This document shows, piece by piece, positions 10,569-21,121 of a stretch of DNA of 64,000 bases. The notes beneath the pieces are model-generated. The model did not search any database. It was given only the letters and a program-made list of their open reading frames with translations, and was not told where the DNA came from. The translations under genes and the position numbers were made by a program. The DNA is from Adenophora triphylla var. japonica. Lineage: Eukaryota; Streptophyta; Magnoliopsida; Asterales; Campanulaceae. The stretch spans positions 1 through 64,000 of the forward strand of contig JAFEMH010000342.1 in the NCBI GenBank assembly GCA_022495995.1, given 5' to 3'. How positions within the stretch are numbered: the stretch's first letter is position 1; each line of letters begins with the position of its first letter.

Positions 10569-10815
10569 TATATATATATATATGGTTTGTTGGAAATGGG
10601 TAACGAAAAGTTAAGTTTAATTTAACGTTGACCTAGGTTTCTAACAAAAGTTCGTTATTTGTTAACGAAACTAGTTACAAATGGTAATCTACATTTGTTG
10701 TAGATTATATAACTCATTTAATGTCTCAAGAACCATTTCCGGGTGAATGAGAAATTAATGACAAAGTTTTGTAACTTAACAAGAGTTATTAAAGAGTGTT
10801 TAATTTGGTTTGAAG

Positions 10816-10985
10816 TGCTCGGCCGAGCAGAGTCCTTGTCTCGGCCGAGCAGAGCACAGAAATTGGCCAAAGTCTCTGGACAAGCTTGCTCGGGCGAGGC
10901 ATATGTCTGCTCGGCCGAGCAGTGTAGTTGACACGGCTGTGCGAGTTAATTGACTCGGCCGTGCAGCTTGGTGCTCGGCCGAGCG
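10816..10985. repeat. GCTCGGCCGAGC palindromic array in LTR promoter
   Basis: TGCTCGGCCGAGCA occurs perfectly at 10816-10829 and 10908-10921. CTCGGCCGAG occurs at 10840 and GCTCGGCCGAGC again at 10973; degenerate forms (GCTCGGGCGAGGC, CTCGGCCGTGCAG) lie between. The array is strikingly GC-rich for this window and ends roughly 95 bp before the TATA box. Confidence 0.9.
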
Positions 10986-11078
10986 AGTCCACGACTCGCG
11001 CGCGGCGGATCTGAACAGTGGCAATTCAAACAGAAAGTTGTGCCTTTTTGAGGAAAAGACACAAACCCCTTAACTCTC

Positions 11079-11087
11079 TTTATATAC
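11079..11087 (+). promoter_or_regulatory. TATA box of the copia LTR
   Basis: TTTATATAC in the context CTCTCTTTATATACTTCCCC lies after the GC palindrome array and about 400 bp before the gag start, as expected for the U3/R boundary of an LTR. Confidence 0.6.
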
Positions 11088-11486
11088 TTCCCCTCCGAAT
11101 TTCAATAGAAACATACAGATCATTTGAGCATTCCTACCCTCTAGTAAGATAGATAAACATATCGAATCATTTGGCATATTGTTGCATCAAATCCTTGAAG
11201 TCAGTTTCAAACGTAGTGTTTGTTCGTTAGAGTATTTGATTTGGAGTGCTCCTATCATATACTTAAAAGTCGTTTCATCTTACTAGAAGATTGCCATTGA
11301 AACCGTAAGCACTGTGCGGTGCAATAAATTCTTACGGAGATTGTATTTAATGAAGACTCGACTTGATTTCATTTGTTTTCAATCTCAGTTACTTTCTCAG
11401 TCGAGTTTTCGGTTAAGTTCTTAAGAAGCCTACCAAGAAGTCCAACAATCGTAAGAAGTTATTAACGCTTCTTCAAGACCTTCAAG

Positions 11487-11835
11487 ATGGAAACCGAGAA
11501 AGACACCACCTCATCCAGTCAAGGGAATGTAACGCCTCCTTCTCAAGGTGACGCTACGTTCAACCATGTTGCACCCGCTCCTGCACCGCTTCTTAAAGGA
11601 AGATCCTCCGGCGGTGGAAAATGGTGATCCCGACCCCCAAAGGCAAATGGCCAAGGAGGCTTGGGCTCACGGTAATTTTTTGTGTAAGAATTACATCTTG
11701 AATGGACTTGACGATGCACTATACAATGTGTATAGTAACGTCGAGATTGCCAAGGCGTTGTGGAACACCTTGGAAAGGAAGTACAAGATCGAAGACGCCG
11801 GGTCAAAGAAATTTGTCGTCGGTAAGTATCTTGAC
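11487..11835 (+). pseudogene. Copia gag, internally deleted and truncated
   Basis: A start codon at 11487 opens a frame beginning METEKDTT. After a frame change the sequence resumes from about 11590 with EAWAHGNFLCKNYILNGLDD, then LYNVYS, LWNTLERKYK and DAGSKKFVVGKYLDF. This is the UBN2-type gag core of plant copia elements. The usual N-terminal block between the Pro-rich start and the '(S)EDPP' segment is missing, so an internal deletion plus frameshift has occurred. The frame stops matching gag at about 11835, exactly where gypsy LTR sequence begins. Protease, integrase and reverse transcriptase are absent. Confidence 0.8.
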
Positions 11836-12946
11836 TTCGTGATTGTCATTTACAAGTCCGAATCATTTGATTCGTTGATATTGCTATTTATTTTACGCAC
11901 TTTACAAATTCGAGTCGTTTGGCTCGTCGATCGCATTTTTACCGTCCGGATCGTTTGATCCGTTGATACCGCATTTCAATACTATCATTTACAAGTCCAA
12001 ACCGTTTGGTTTATTGATAGTAGTTTACTTACAAATGTCCGAGTCAAAAAATGACTCGTTGATCGCATTTCATTTACCACCATTTTCATAAAAATTGGTA
12101 ACATCGCACTGCCCGGTTCAAAACCGAAAGTTCGTCATTCGAACTCCTTTTCAAAACCCCTCAAAATCGACGTTTGTCATTCAAACGCTCTTTTCAAACT
12201 CAAAATTGACGTTTGTCACTCAAACGCTCATTTTCGACTCAAAATCGACGTTTGTCATTCAAACTCTTTTCAAACTCAAAATCGACATTTATCACTCAAA
12301 CGCTCATTTTCGACTCAAAATCGACGTTCGTCATTCAAACTCATTTTCAAACTCAAAATCGACGTTTGTCATTCAAACGCTCATTTCCGACTCAAAACCG
12401 ACGTTTGTCATTCAAACGCTCTTTTACCAAAATCAACGTTTGTCATTCAAACTAAAGATTCCAGTTCGTCATTCGGACTCCTTTTCAAACTCAAAATCGA
12501 AGTTTGTCATTCAAACCCTCTTTTTATCAAAATCAACGTTTGTCATTCAAACCAAGATTAAAGCTTGTCATTCAAGCTCATTTTCAAAAGCAACACAAAC
12601 ACACACACGCGCACACTTTTCGAGAAAGGTAGAAAGACTCGTCATACGAGGCATTTCGGGTGATCTCAATATACTCTTCTCGAAACGTAACGTGACCTCC
12701 GAACCTAACAATCTCTGTTCAAAAAAGCCTTTTCCCAAGTTTTGGCTACCAATCAAAACGACCTCTTTTTCAAAGCCTTTTCCTAAGTTTTGGCTACCAA
12801 TCAAAATGACCTCCTTTTTCAAACCATCCTTTTTCAAAGTTTCAGCTCATAATACAAAACGGCATGGCGAATCCTCTCCCTTCGGCGAGGTCCTAAGTTG
12901 TGAAATGCCGCTCGCTGCGTCCCCGCGCGCGATTCGGGTAATTTCA
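11836..12946 (+). repeat. 5'-truncated Tat/Ogre-like gypsy LTR (left inverted arm)
   Basis: From GTGATTGTCATTTACAAGTC to GGGTAATTTCA this sequence matches, in reverse, the first ~1.2 kb (16663 to about 17893) of the LTR at 16663-18913. The outer kilobase of that LTR is missing here, and the break falls inside a copia gag. It contains the same CGTTTGTCATTCAAACG minisatellite. By eye the two arms are clearly alike but differ at many bases, so they are not a recent perfect duplication. Confidence 0.8.
12110..12590. repeat. Minisatellite within the left gypsy LTR
   Basis: Units of roughly 35-60 bp contain CGACGTTTGTCATTCAAACG followed by CTCTTTTC or CTCATTTTCGACTCAAAA. GTTTGTCATTCAAAC is itself partly self-complementary. 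The array keeps a plus-strand frame open for 301 codons, but that frame is low-complexity and has no homologue I recognise. Confidence 0.88.
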
Positions 12947-12948
12947 GT

Positions 12949-12966
12949 TGGCGACTCCGCTGGGGA
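12949..12966 (+). other. Primer-binding site, left arm
   Basis: TGGCGACTCCGCTGGGGA lies two bases after the LTR end TTTCA. This is the primer-binding-site type of Tat/Ogre elements, thought to pair with the 3' end of a tRNA (tRNA-Arg in Ogre). It shows that this arm is a 5' LTR in plus orientation. Confidence 0.75.
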
Positions 12967-13153
12967 CTTTAACATGTTTTTCAAAACTCCTTCATTTTAA
13001 AAACATTCTGTGGATCAAACTTTCGATTACCCTTCCTCGTTTTTGTGTGCGTGTGCATTTTCAAAACATTGGACTATTTCAAAAAAAAAAGAAATATGTT
13101 GCATTTTCATCTCTTTCAAAATCATAACATGTTCGTGCATATTCCGTTCATCG
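12967..13153 (+). repeat. Leader fragment of the left gypsy arm
   Basis: The sequence after the primer site (TTTTCAAAACTCC, AAACTTTCGATTACCC, TCATAACATGTTCGTGCAT) is the inverted counterpart of 16455-16642. The match ends near GTTCATCGATG at about 13153, where minus-strand protease sequence takes over. Confidence 0.75.
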
Positions 13154-13545
13154 ATGCGTAAGGCTCGCATCATGCTGAGGGGAAGGACATTGACTGCTGA
13201 TCCATTGTCTACCAATACTCCAGGGAGGGAGATAGTATTGAGCCGAACAGTGATGTGCAGAGCTTCATTGTGTCCCGAGGCCCCTTTCGGTAGGTCTTCT
13301 TCACAGAAGGTGAGCATGCTGCCATACAGTCGGGAATCGTAGATCTGATCTCTTTCTGGAGAGGGAGAATCATCGAGCCATCCATTTCCTGTCTTCCTCT
13401 TGAGAGGCAAAGTTTTTGGTGGTGCCTCGGGATTGTGTCGAGGTTGCTTATGGCGGTGACCGCCCTTAGTTAGCACGTTGAATGAGTGCAAGTGCCAAGT
13501 TGACTTTGACTTTCCTTTGCCAGCCCGTGCTCTGAAGTTGGGCAA
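13154..13545 (-). pseudogene. Gypsy aspartic protease fragment
   Basis: The minus-strand frame contains PGVLVDNGSAVNVLPLS, the active-site loop of a retroviral-type protease as found in Tat-lineage gypsy elements (Asp-Asn-Gly-Ser rather than the common Asp-Thr/Ser-Gly). Upstream in the same frame is HNEALHITVRL, typical of the approach to this domain. The frame leaves protease sequence after about MRALRIDE and enters the inverted leader, so the C-terminal half and all reverse transcriptase and integrase are missing. It belongs with the gag at 13866-15344 on the same strand. Confidence 0.75.
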
Positions 13546-13865
13546 GTTGAACCTTGGGCGATCTGTGGGGATTAGGCTTACGGCCGCATTGTAAGGTTAC
13601 CAAGATTTGAGATATTCTGCTATCCTGAGGCCAGAGCTTTGGTGTCAGCAGGATATTTCGACTTTCCCACCCCTGTCTACTACGGAAAATTTGTCTTGCT
13701 TGAAGGAAGGGAGGACTTGCTGGAGTAGAGTACATAGTAATCGAACTTCTCGGATGGCTCTCCGAGTGTACCCACGCTGGTGTCTCTGGCTTCATATCTT
13801 TCTTTCAATTTCTGCTGAGAAGACTGTTTCTTCTGCTTTCTGGGAGAATTGCCCCTGATCATGTC

Positions 13866-15344
13866 CTAAAATTCGTATTCAAGGCATTCGAAGAAGTCAC
13901 ATACATCGTACCAGATGTGGACGTCTGATGAGGACTTGGCTGGAAGAGGCGGAGGAACTGGCTCTGCGGCAATCTTCTTTGGCACCCACTCGATGGAGTT
14001 TACACTATTGTTGTTCGAAAAAGGATTTCCGACTGTATTAGGTCCACGGGGATTCTCCAACTTTCCTTCTTCTATCAGATTCTGGATCTCATACCGTAAC
14101 CCCAGGCAGTTGTCAGTTGTGTGCCCGTGGTATTGGTGGAAGGCGCAGTACTTGCTTTTGTCGGCATTAAATATAGGATTCTTCGGTTTGTATTTTTCAA
14201 TAGGCTTGAGGAGGCCTTCTTTGATTAGTCCTTCCAGCATTTTACTCAGAGGCATATCCATCTTGTCGAAGCGTACGGAAGGCTACTTCTTGGAGAAGTC
14301 GTTGCTTTGCGGGGCTGGGTTTCTATTGCTTGACTGTTGTCCCTGATGGATGTAGTTGACAGAAGTATCTTTCCCTTTGTCGGGGGCCAGTGAAGGATTG
14401 AAAGCGGTTGTTGATCTGTATCTGTAAGACGGAACTGTAGCCAGCTTTTCTTTGATATCCTTTTTGAACTGTGAGCTGGCATTGACCATGGCTCGGAGAT
14501 CTGGGAAGAAGTGATGGCTGATGAGCGTTCTGATGGATGGCCTCAAGCAGGACTTGAAGATCCGCATATGTTCGTCTTTGGAGAGTGGCTCCATGATTTC
14601 GGAGAGCTTCCAGCTCCACCTTTTGTAGAATTCTCCAACGCTTTCGTCTGTTTTCTGCTCGGTGGTAATTAAGTCCTCACGACTTGTTTCCCATTCCAGG
14701 TTGGATCGGTAACGCTCCAGGAAAATGTTACTAATCTGATCCCAGGTATGGCGATCTGCAGGCTTGACCCTTAGGAACCACCGTAACGCTGAACTCTTGA
14801 GAGTATGTTGAAAATGATCGGCCATTTGCTGGAGGGTTGCTCCTTTTGCTCTCATGCCAAGAACGTAGGTGTCAACATGCGTCTGTGGGTATTCAGTACC
14901 ATCAAACCGATCCATTTATGGCTTTCAGGTCTTTTATTTGTTCGACCATCAAAGCCAGGGATGGGTCCAGTGCTGGACTTTGAGGCTCGATGCCGGGTGC
15001 TGCCATATAAGAGGCAGTAATTGGAAGTAGGAGGCTTGATATATATGGATATATGGGGGACTTTTCTGGATTGTATCGGGGTTTGTCCCCGATGTTTTGA
15101 TATCTGTTTGAGATGGCCCAGCGCTGCGCTGGTTGTATTGAGTGATGGGGGTAGTACTGGCTTGACCGTCTGGTTGGGGGATAGCTGCTATACCCCGTTC
15201 ATTCAGAAGATGTACCACGAAGTTCTGCTGATTATCTTTCTGCCTCTTGTGAACCTCACAGGCCCGGATGGCTTCTTTCAGTGTCATATATGTTACCGGT
15301 GGCGGGGTTCCGTTCTCGTCACGATTTCTCGGTGAATCTGACAT
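13866..15344 (-). pseudogene. Tat/Ogre-like gypsy gag, frameshifted
   Basis: Three consecutive minus-strand frames make up one gag. 15344-14949 starts MSDSPRNRDENGTPPP. 14915-14283 carries the capsid core (KSSALRWFLRVK, TWDQISNIFLERYRS, ESVGEFYKRW). 14261-13866 carries a zinc-knuckle-like CAFHQYHGHTTDNC followed by LRYEIQNLIEEGKL. The capsid core fits the Retrotrans_gag family and the Cys-His motif is that of Tat-lineage elements. Two frame changes break it. The 5' LTR, primer site and leader lie to the right (18913 to 15345), in the correct order for a minus-strand element. Confidence 0.82.
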
Positions 15345-16642
15345 GTCGGAGAGTCTGGCTGAAGGAACTGAGGGAACAGAAGCCGTACGATGCGGTCGTA
15401 ATCTTAATTACGGTGAGGCAATGACCCGAATTCGAACCACTTTACGCTCATTGCCGGGGAACGAAAGGCAGGGTTTAGGCTTCGGAAAGGGTATTTGGCT
15501 CAGGGTTTCGGGCTTGTGCAACGTGCAGTTACCGCTTAATGTTTACTTAAAATGCATTTTCTCAGAGTCCTAATTGGTTGAAAAAGATCGTATCTTCTTT
15601 TTCACAACTAACCTAGGACTTGAATCAATGGATCTCGGCACTACGTTTATAAGCCCCTCGTTTTTCACATGTAAAGTGTCTCCCCAGGATGAACAATCTC
15701 GAGCGAGGGTCTTATAAGGCAAGCGAGTTCCACCGACAAAGGAAAAAGTGAACTTAAGGCTAGCTGGTCATGTAAACTTTCAATGTATGTGACATGCGGG
15801 TCACGGTCGAAGTCAACGTCCTTAAGTTAAGGCAGAAATCGTGCCAAAATTTCGGCATGACCTCTCTTGACTCGCTTGCGCGAGGGGCCTTAGCTTTTGG
15901 CGTTGGCCAAGTTGTGGCTGGCATTGTGCATACGTCGAGGGTTTAATGACACGGCGTCACATTGAACCTTTGGGTATGTTTTTAGCACGGCTATGCGTCA
16001 AAGTCAAGGCTAAAAAGCTAAGACTTCGGGTCGAGAACGACCTTCGATCTCAACTTTAAAGTTTGACTTGTGAGGGAGATCGGCGTAAAAGCATACACTT
16101 AGGCTTTATGACACGAACTAAGCCAAAAACCAACCCAAGGTCTTCGACGAAGTGTGACACAAAGAGTGCATGGATTATTACACGGGCTAGGATGGGCTGT
16201 TTGGGACGACCCCGTGCCCGCTCGAAAGGTGTCTGGTAGACCAAACAAGCTGCGACTGAACGGTCATCCCGGGTTGAGGGTTGTAGTGTGCAGTGTACCG
16301 AGGCAGCAAGTGCGCGTAGCGTGCAGGTGTGTACCGAGGCGCAAAGGCAGTAGTGTGCGGTCACTAAATTCCTTTTCTGAGTAAAATAGAGATTTTCAGA
16401 ATGTGTTTTAAAGAATTTATGCGCAGTTCAAAATATAGCACAAAGAATCAAGTATGAACGAAAATGCACGAACATGTTATGATTTTGAATGAGATGAAAA
16501 TGTAACATCTTTCTTTTTCTTTTCGAAAATAGTCCGATGTTTTGAACAACACATGCACACAAAAACGAGGAAAGGGTAAACGAAAGTTTGACCCACGAAA
16601 TACTTTTTTTAAAACGAGGGAGTTTTGAAAAACATTGTTCGA
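15345..16642 (-). other. Gypsy 5' leader between primer site and gag
   Basis: About 1.3 kb of non-coding sequence between the minus-strand primer site and the gag start. Long leaders are usual in Tat/Ogre elements. The part nearest the primer site (16455-16642) is the inverted match of 12967-13153. Short frames here show no homology. Confidence 0.6.
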
Positions 16643-16660
16643 TCCCCAGCAGAGTCGCCA
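16643..16660 (-). other. Primer-binding site, right arm
   Basis: On the minus strand it reads TGGCGACTCTGCTGGGGA, differing from the left-arm site by one base. It lies two bases inside the LTR end and fixes the orientation of this element as minus. Confidence 0.8.
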
Positions 16661-16662
16661 AC

Positions 16663-18913
16663 TGAAATTACCCGAATCGCGCGCGGGGACGCGGCGAGCG
16701 GCTTTCGCAAACTTGGGACCTCGCCGGAATGAAAGGGAGAGTCGCCACGCCGTTTTTGTATTATGAGCCCAAACTTTGAAAATGGTTGGTTTTGAAAAGG
16801 GGGTCGTTTTGATTGGTAGCCAAAACTTGGAAAAGGCTTTGAAAAAGGAACGTTTTGATTGGTAGCCAAAACTTGAAAAAAGGCTTTTAGGACTAGAGAT
16901 TGTTAGGTTTGGAGGTCACGTTACGTTTCGGAAAGAGTATGTTGAGATCACCCGAAACACCTCGTATGACGAGTCTTTCTACCTTTCTCGAAATTGTGTG
17001 TTTGTGTGTGTGTTGCGTTTTGAAAAGGAGCTTGAATGAAAAGCTTTAATCTTGGTTTGAATGACAAACGTTGATTTGGGGTAAAAAATGAGCGTTTGAA
17101 TGACATACGTCGATTTTGAATTTGAAAAGAGGGTTCGAATGACGAACTTAAATCTTTAGTTTGAATGACAAACGTTGATTTGTGGTAAAAAATGAGCCTT
17201 TGAATGACAAACGTCGGTTTTGAGTTTGAAAAGAGGGTTTGAATGACGAACTTAAATATTTAATTTGAATGACAAACGTTGATTTGTGAAAAGAGCGTTT
17301 GAATATCAAACGTCGGGTTTCGAATCGAAAATGAGCGTTTGAATGTCAAACGTCGATTTTGAGTTGTTTTGAAAACGGAGTTCGAATGACGAAATTGAAT
17401 CTTTAGTTTGAATGACAAACGTTGATTTTAATAAAAAGAGCGTTTGAATGTCAAACGTCGGGTTTTGCGTTGTTTTGAAAAGGAGTTCGAATGATGAACT
17501 TAAACCTTTAGTTTGAATGACAAACGTTGATTTTAGTAAAAAAGGAGCGTTTGAATGTCAAACGTCAGGTTTTGCGTTGTTTTGAAAAGGAGTTCGAATG
17601 ATGAACTCCGGTTTTGAATCGGGCATTACATTAATTTTATGAAAAAAGGCAGTAAATGATATGCGATCAACGAGTCATTTTGTGACTCGGACTTTTATAA
17701 GTTAATACTATCACAAGCCAAACAGCTCGGACTTGTAAATGACAGTATTTAAAGTGCGGTATCAACTGAATCGAACGATCCGGACAGTAAAGATACGATC
17801 GACGAGCCAAACGGCTCAGATTTGTAAAGTTGCATAAATTAAATAGCAGTATCAACGGATCAAACAATCTGGACTTTGTAAATGACTATCACGAACCAAA
17901 CGGTTCGGACGGTAAAAAGCGAATCAACGGATCGAACGATCCGGACTGTAAATGACAGAAACGTAAAACGGGACTAGAACGCCGTTTTAACCCGAAATTA
18001 CTTCTCTTACGGGAGAGAAGATGATTAGGGACTAAAACGTATCGAGTCCCGTATATGGCGTTACGTCTACATTTTGATAGTTTCGACCGGATCGAAAATA
18101 GCGTTTGACGCATAAATCGAAGCGAAATGGAGTTTTAGAGAGAGAGAGTGTGTTACCTATGGCTAAGGATTGACTCTTTGGCTCGGAAAGACGTATACGG
18201 GATACAATTTGGTGTTTGGGAGATATTTCGAAAGTGTTTGGCTCTCATTTGGTCGGAAAACGAGATTTTCACGCAAATCGAGACGAAACGGGGCTCGGGA
18301 GGGGGTTAAACAGCCTAGAACCGTGGGGTTTTGGGAGTGGGGTAATATTTTTCTCTCTTTCTTCACTGAATGACAACCCTTGTATTTATAGGGGTAAATT
18401 TGTAAAACAGGCCGGACGGCCTAAGCTTCAATTTGGGGGGAGGGTTTGGATATTTTGGAAATTGCAGGGACTTGATGAGAATTCTGGTTTTACATGTAAA
18501 ACAGGCCGGACAGCCTAACTATCAATTTTAGGGGTATTTTGGTCTTTTCACCCCTGAATTTGATTGTTGGGGATGGGGGAGGCCATGCATGCGTGCCATG
18601 TGTCCCTGTGAGTCACCAAAGCTAGGGTTTTTGTCCCGTTAATCCCGTTTTGACCGTTTTCTAAATAACTGTCCGAAAAATGTCCGAAATGCCCGAAAAG
18701 TCCCGAAAAGTGTGTTTTTCGAGGAAAGCGGTACTTTTACGTGTGATAACGTGTGTTGAGTAAACTTTGGTGTCGGGATGCACGGGACAGTCTTGGGATG
18801 TCTCGTTGACTCGGGAATGGGGAGTTTAACGTATTCGGTTAACTCAGAAAGGGCCGCTAACGGATTAGGTTAACTTTTAACGGATTTTGACGATCCGAAT
18901 TTGGGTACTTACA
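16663..18913 (-). repeat. Complete Tat/Ogre-like 5' LTR, 2.25 kb
   Basis: On the minus strand it begins TGTAAGTACCC (18913) and ends GGGTAATTTCA (16663), giving TG...CA termini, and is followed directly by the primer site. Inside is the CGTTTGAATGACAAACG minisatellite and a zone of AACGGATCGAACGATCCGGA palindromes (17640-17960). The LTR abuts a second gypsy gag at 18914. No 3' LTR of this element is present in the window, so it is broken. Confidence 0.82.
17030..17610. repeat. Minisatellite within the right gypsy LTR
   Basis: About a dozen units carry TTGAATGACAAACGTTGATT or GTTTGAATGTCAAACGTCG, separated by TTTTGAAAAG(G)AGTTCGAATGA. It is the inverted counterpart of the array at 12110-12590. 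Confidence 0.88.
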
Positions 18914-21042
18914 GCGCGGCTTCCATCCAGCTCATTAGGAGAGAAGCTAATGACTTCCTCTTCATTATGGGTCCAGGCGGGGATGTGGTAGACCTTAATT
19001 AGCTCATATATTTGGTCTTTGAGTTTCTTGTTGGAGACAGTCTACTCCTTCATAACATGGAGATTAGCCCTAGGAGGCATGTCCTCCCTTTCATCATCTT
19101 TATCATCGTCATCGTCATCCTTTCTTTTTCGCTTGTTATCCTCTCTCAATACGTAGTGATCAAGTTTTCCCTCGTCTACCCATCTCTTGATCATTCTTTT
19201 GAGGGAGATGCAATTCTCCGTGTCGAGTCCGTGATCCTTAAAGGCACAATACTTGGAGCTATCACAGGTGTACTTTGTTATTTCATCGAGTGGTCGGGGA
19301 CTTGGTTGATTCACCAACTGCATGATCTCCGTTATAGGCTTGGTGAGGGGGTGAAAACCTCGACTTTCTCATTAGCCCAGGCTCTATTCTTCCCATTATA
19401 GTTACTTCCGTTGGAAGCCTGGTTAGTGCCAGCTGCATCTGCTTCGGTTTTTAGACCTCTTTTACTTTTCTCTTACGCCATAGCTATGGCGTAAGCCACA
19501 TTGTACGAGATCGGTACTTTGATTTAGACTCTCTGGCAGAAAGTTTATAGATCAATTGTCCGGATCTCAGTCCGGAGTTAAAGCAAACAATCACCTCCCG
19601 ATCTGTCAGGCTTTCCTCTACCTGGTCAGCCATGACTCTGAATCGATTGTAATAACTCAGAGTTGTTTTGTTCTTCCCTTGTTCAATGTTAGAAAGGTCT
19701 GTCAATCTTTTTTTTCTCTTTCCCGCTGTAGCAAAATGGTCCAGGAACCTCCTCCTCATGATTTTCCAGCTATCAATGCTTTCCTTCTTTTGCTCACGAA
19801 ACCAGGACAAAGTTGTTCCTGAGAAGTTACTTGCGAAAGCCTTGCATAGAATATGATTTGCCTTGGTGAGGAGGGCCATGGTAAATTCAAAACTTTACAC
19901 ATGGTTACGTGCGTCTGTGGTTCCCACATATTTTTAAAAACTTGGGAATTTAAGAGCAGGATTAGGATGTAGATCATTAATCCGCTGGGAGAAAGGACGA
20001 GTGGCACTGGTATCATTGTCATCCACTTCCTTCCTCCCCGTTTCCATTTCATCTAGTCTCTTTTCGAGAGTAGAATATCTCTTGCATCGATTGCGAGCTA
20101 AAGTGAGAACTACGGTGGGTCCTTTTTTTTTCTCTATGCCGATTCACTCGGCTTTGTTCCTCATGTTGCTGGTGATTATCCCCATGTCCTGATGGTGCTC
20201 TGCCATTCACTAGCCTGAAATGACGAGGAGGGGTTCTGTCCTTCCTTAGAGTTAACTCTAGATGGGGATGAGATTTGTGACAAGGAGACCCCTTATGCCG
20301 AAGAGGGCTCGTAGGTCGAGCAGGACTCCTATGCCGATGAGAGGGATTATGCCGAGGAGGGTTTTTTTTCTTGCATGACTGAGCCTTGCTCTCAAGTCTC
20401 CAGAATTAACCTCCTGCTCCCTTTTGTGGTTCAACTGACTTCTCAAGTCAACCTCATTTCTTGTGTTACCATGCCCAGGTGCCTTATGATGAGGAGGGAC
20501 ATCTTGTGGGTTTTGCTTAGATCTACCAGCAGTGCTATGATGAGGGGGATGTTGGCCAGGAGGAAGATTTTATTCCCTTGACTACCACGCCTATCAACAT
20601 GACTTTCCCCTCCAAGAGAATTTTCAGTACTCGTAGGCCTCATGAATTCAGCCAGGGAGTGATCAGGATCCAGTTGCAACAAGGCATTTTGTGTTTCATA
20701 AATGCATTGCAAAGTTTCCATCCGTTGAAGAAAGAGAGGTTTGCGATCAATCTGTTGGGGGGAGGCTTCAGTTCCCCCCTGGGCGGCATTCCTCCGCATC
20801 TGGCTGCCAGCAGGCCTTCCTCGGCGCCGACGACGAGTAGGATTTGGCAGTATTAACTCGGTTACTGGCTGTCCCCTAAAACGCAGATTCATTCCTAGGG
20901 ATGGCATCCCATCAATCAATGGCTGATGAGGTAACAGTTCCCCATTGGCAAGAGGAAAAGTAGTCCTAGCATTGACATGAGTCTCCTCCACAAGAATATT
21001 ATCTGGATTAGGAGTAATACTTGCGGTATGTCCGTCTTCCAT
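18914..21042 (-). pseudogene. Second gypsy gag, broken
   Basis: Minus-strand frames in order are: 21042-20443, an Arg-rich N-terminal region (starts MEDGHTASITPNP, contains TRRRRRGRPAG); 19879-19484, a capsid core (NFSGTTLSWFREQ, SWKIMRRRFLDHFA, TLSYYNRFRV); and 19323-19042, a CAFKDHGLDTENC zinc-knuckle-like motif with an acidic/basic tail. This is Retrotrans_gag of a Tat/Athila-related lineage and is clearly different in sequence from the gag at 13866-15344. Several frameshifts break it. It is cut at 18914 by the LTR of the other gypsy element. Confidence 0.78.
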
Positions 21043-21100
21043 TAGGATTAGGATAGTGAAGCCGAATTTTTCAAGCTATTCAATGGATAATATGAATTAT

Positions 21101-21118
21101 TTCCCGGTAATGGAACCA
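21101..21118 (-). other. Probable primer-binding site of second gypsy element
   Basis: On the minus strand it reads TGGTTCCATTACCGGGAA, just after ATCATCA. It resembles the TGGCGCCGTTGCCGGGG type common in plant gypsy elements but differs at several bases. Its place about 60 bp upstream of the gag start supports the call. Confidence 0.45.
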
Positions 21119-21121
21119 AAC

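Larger units (their letters stand above)
10588..11447 (+). repeat. Copia-type LTR, 860 bp
   Basis: The sequence opens TGTTGGAAATGGGTAACG and closes AGTCCAACA, the short TG...CA inverted termini of an LTR. A copia-type gag start follows 40 bp later. The LTR holds a GC-rich palindromic array (10816-10985), a TATA box near 11080 and a leader. It shares blocks with the minus-strand LTR at 29537-30728 (GGGTGAATGAGAAATTAAT; AGTCGTTTCATCTTA, then GAAGATTGCCA), so both belong to one lineage. No second copy of this LTR occurs downstream, so the element is broken. Confidence 0.75.

Noticed and set aside
12095..13000. 301-codon plus-strand open frame
   Set aside because: It runs through the gypsy LTR minisatellite. 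The protein is a repeat of VIQTLF/SKSTF words caused by the DNA repeat and has no gene context.
18170..18518. Plus-strand frames of 67 and 100 codons
   Set aside because: They lie inside the minus-strand gypsy LTR, overlap one another and match nothing known.
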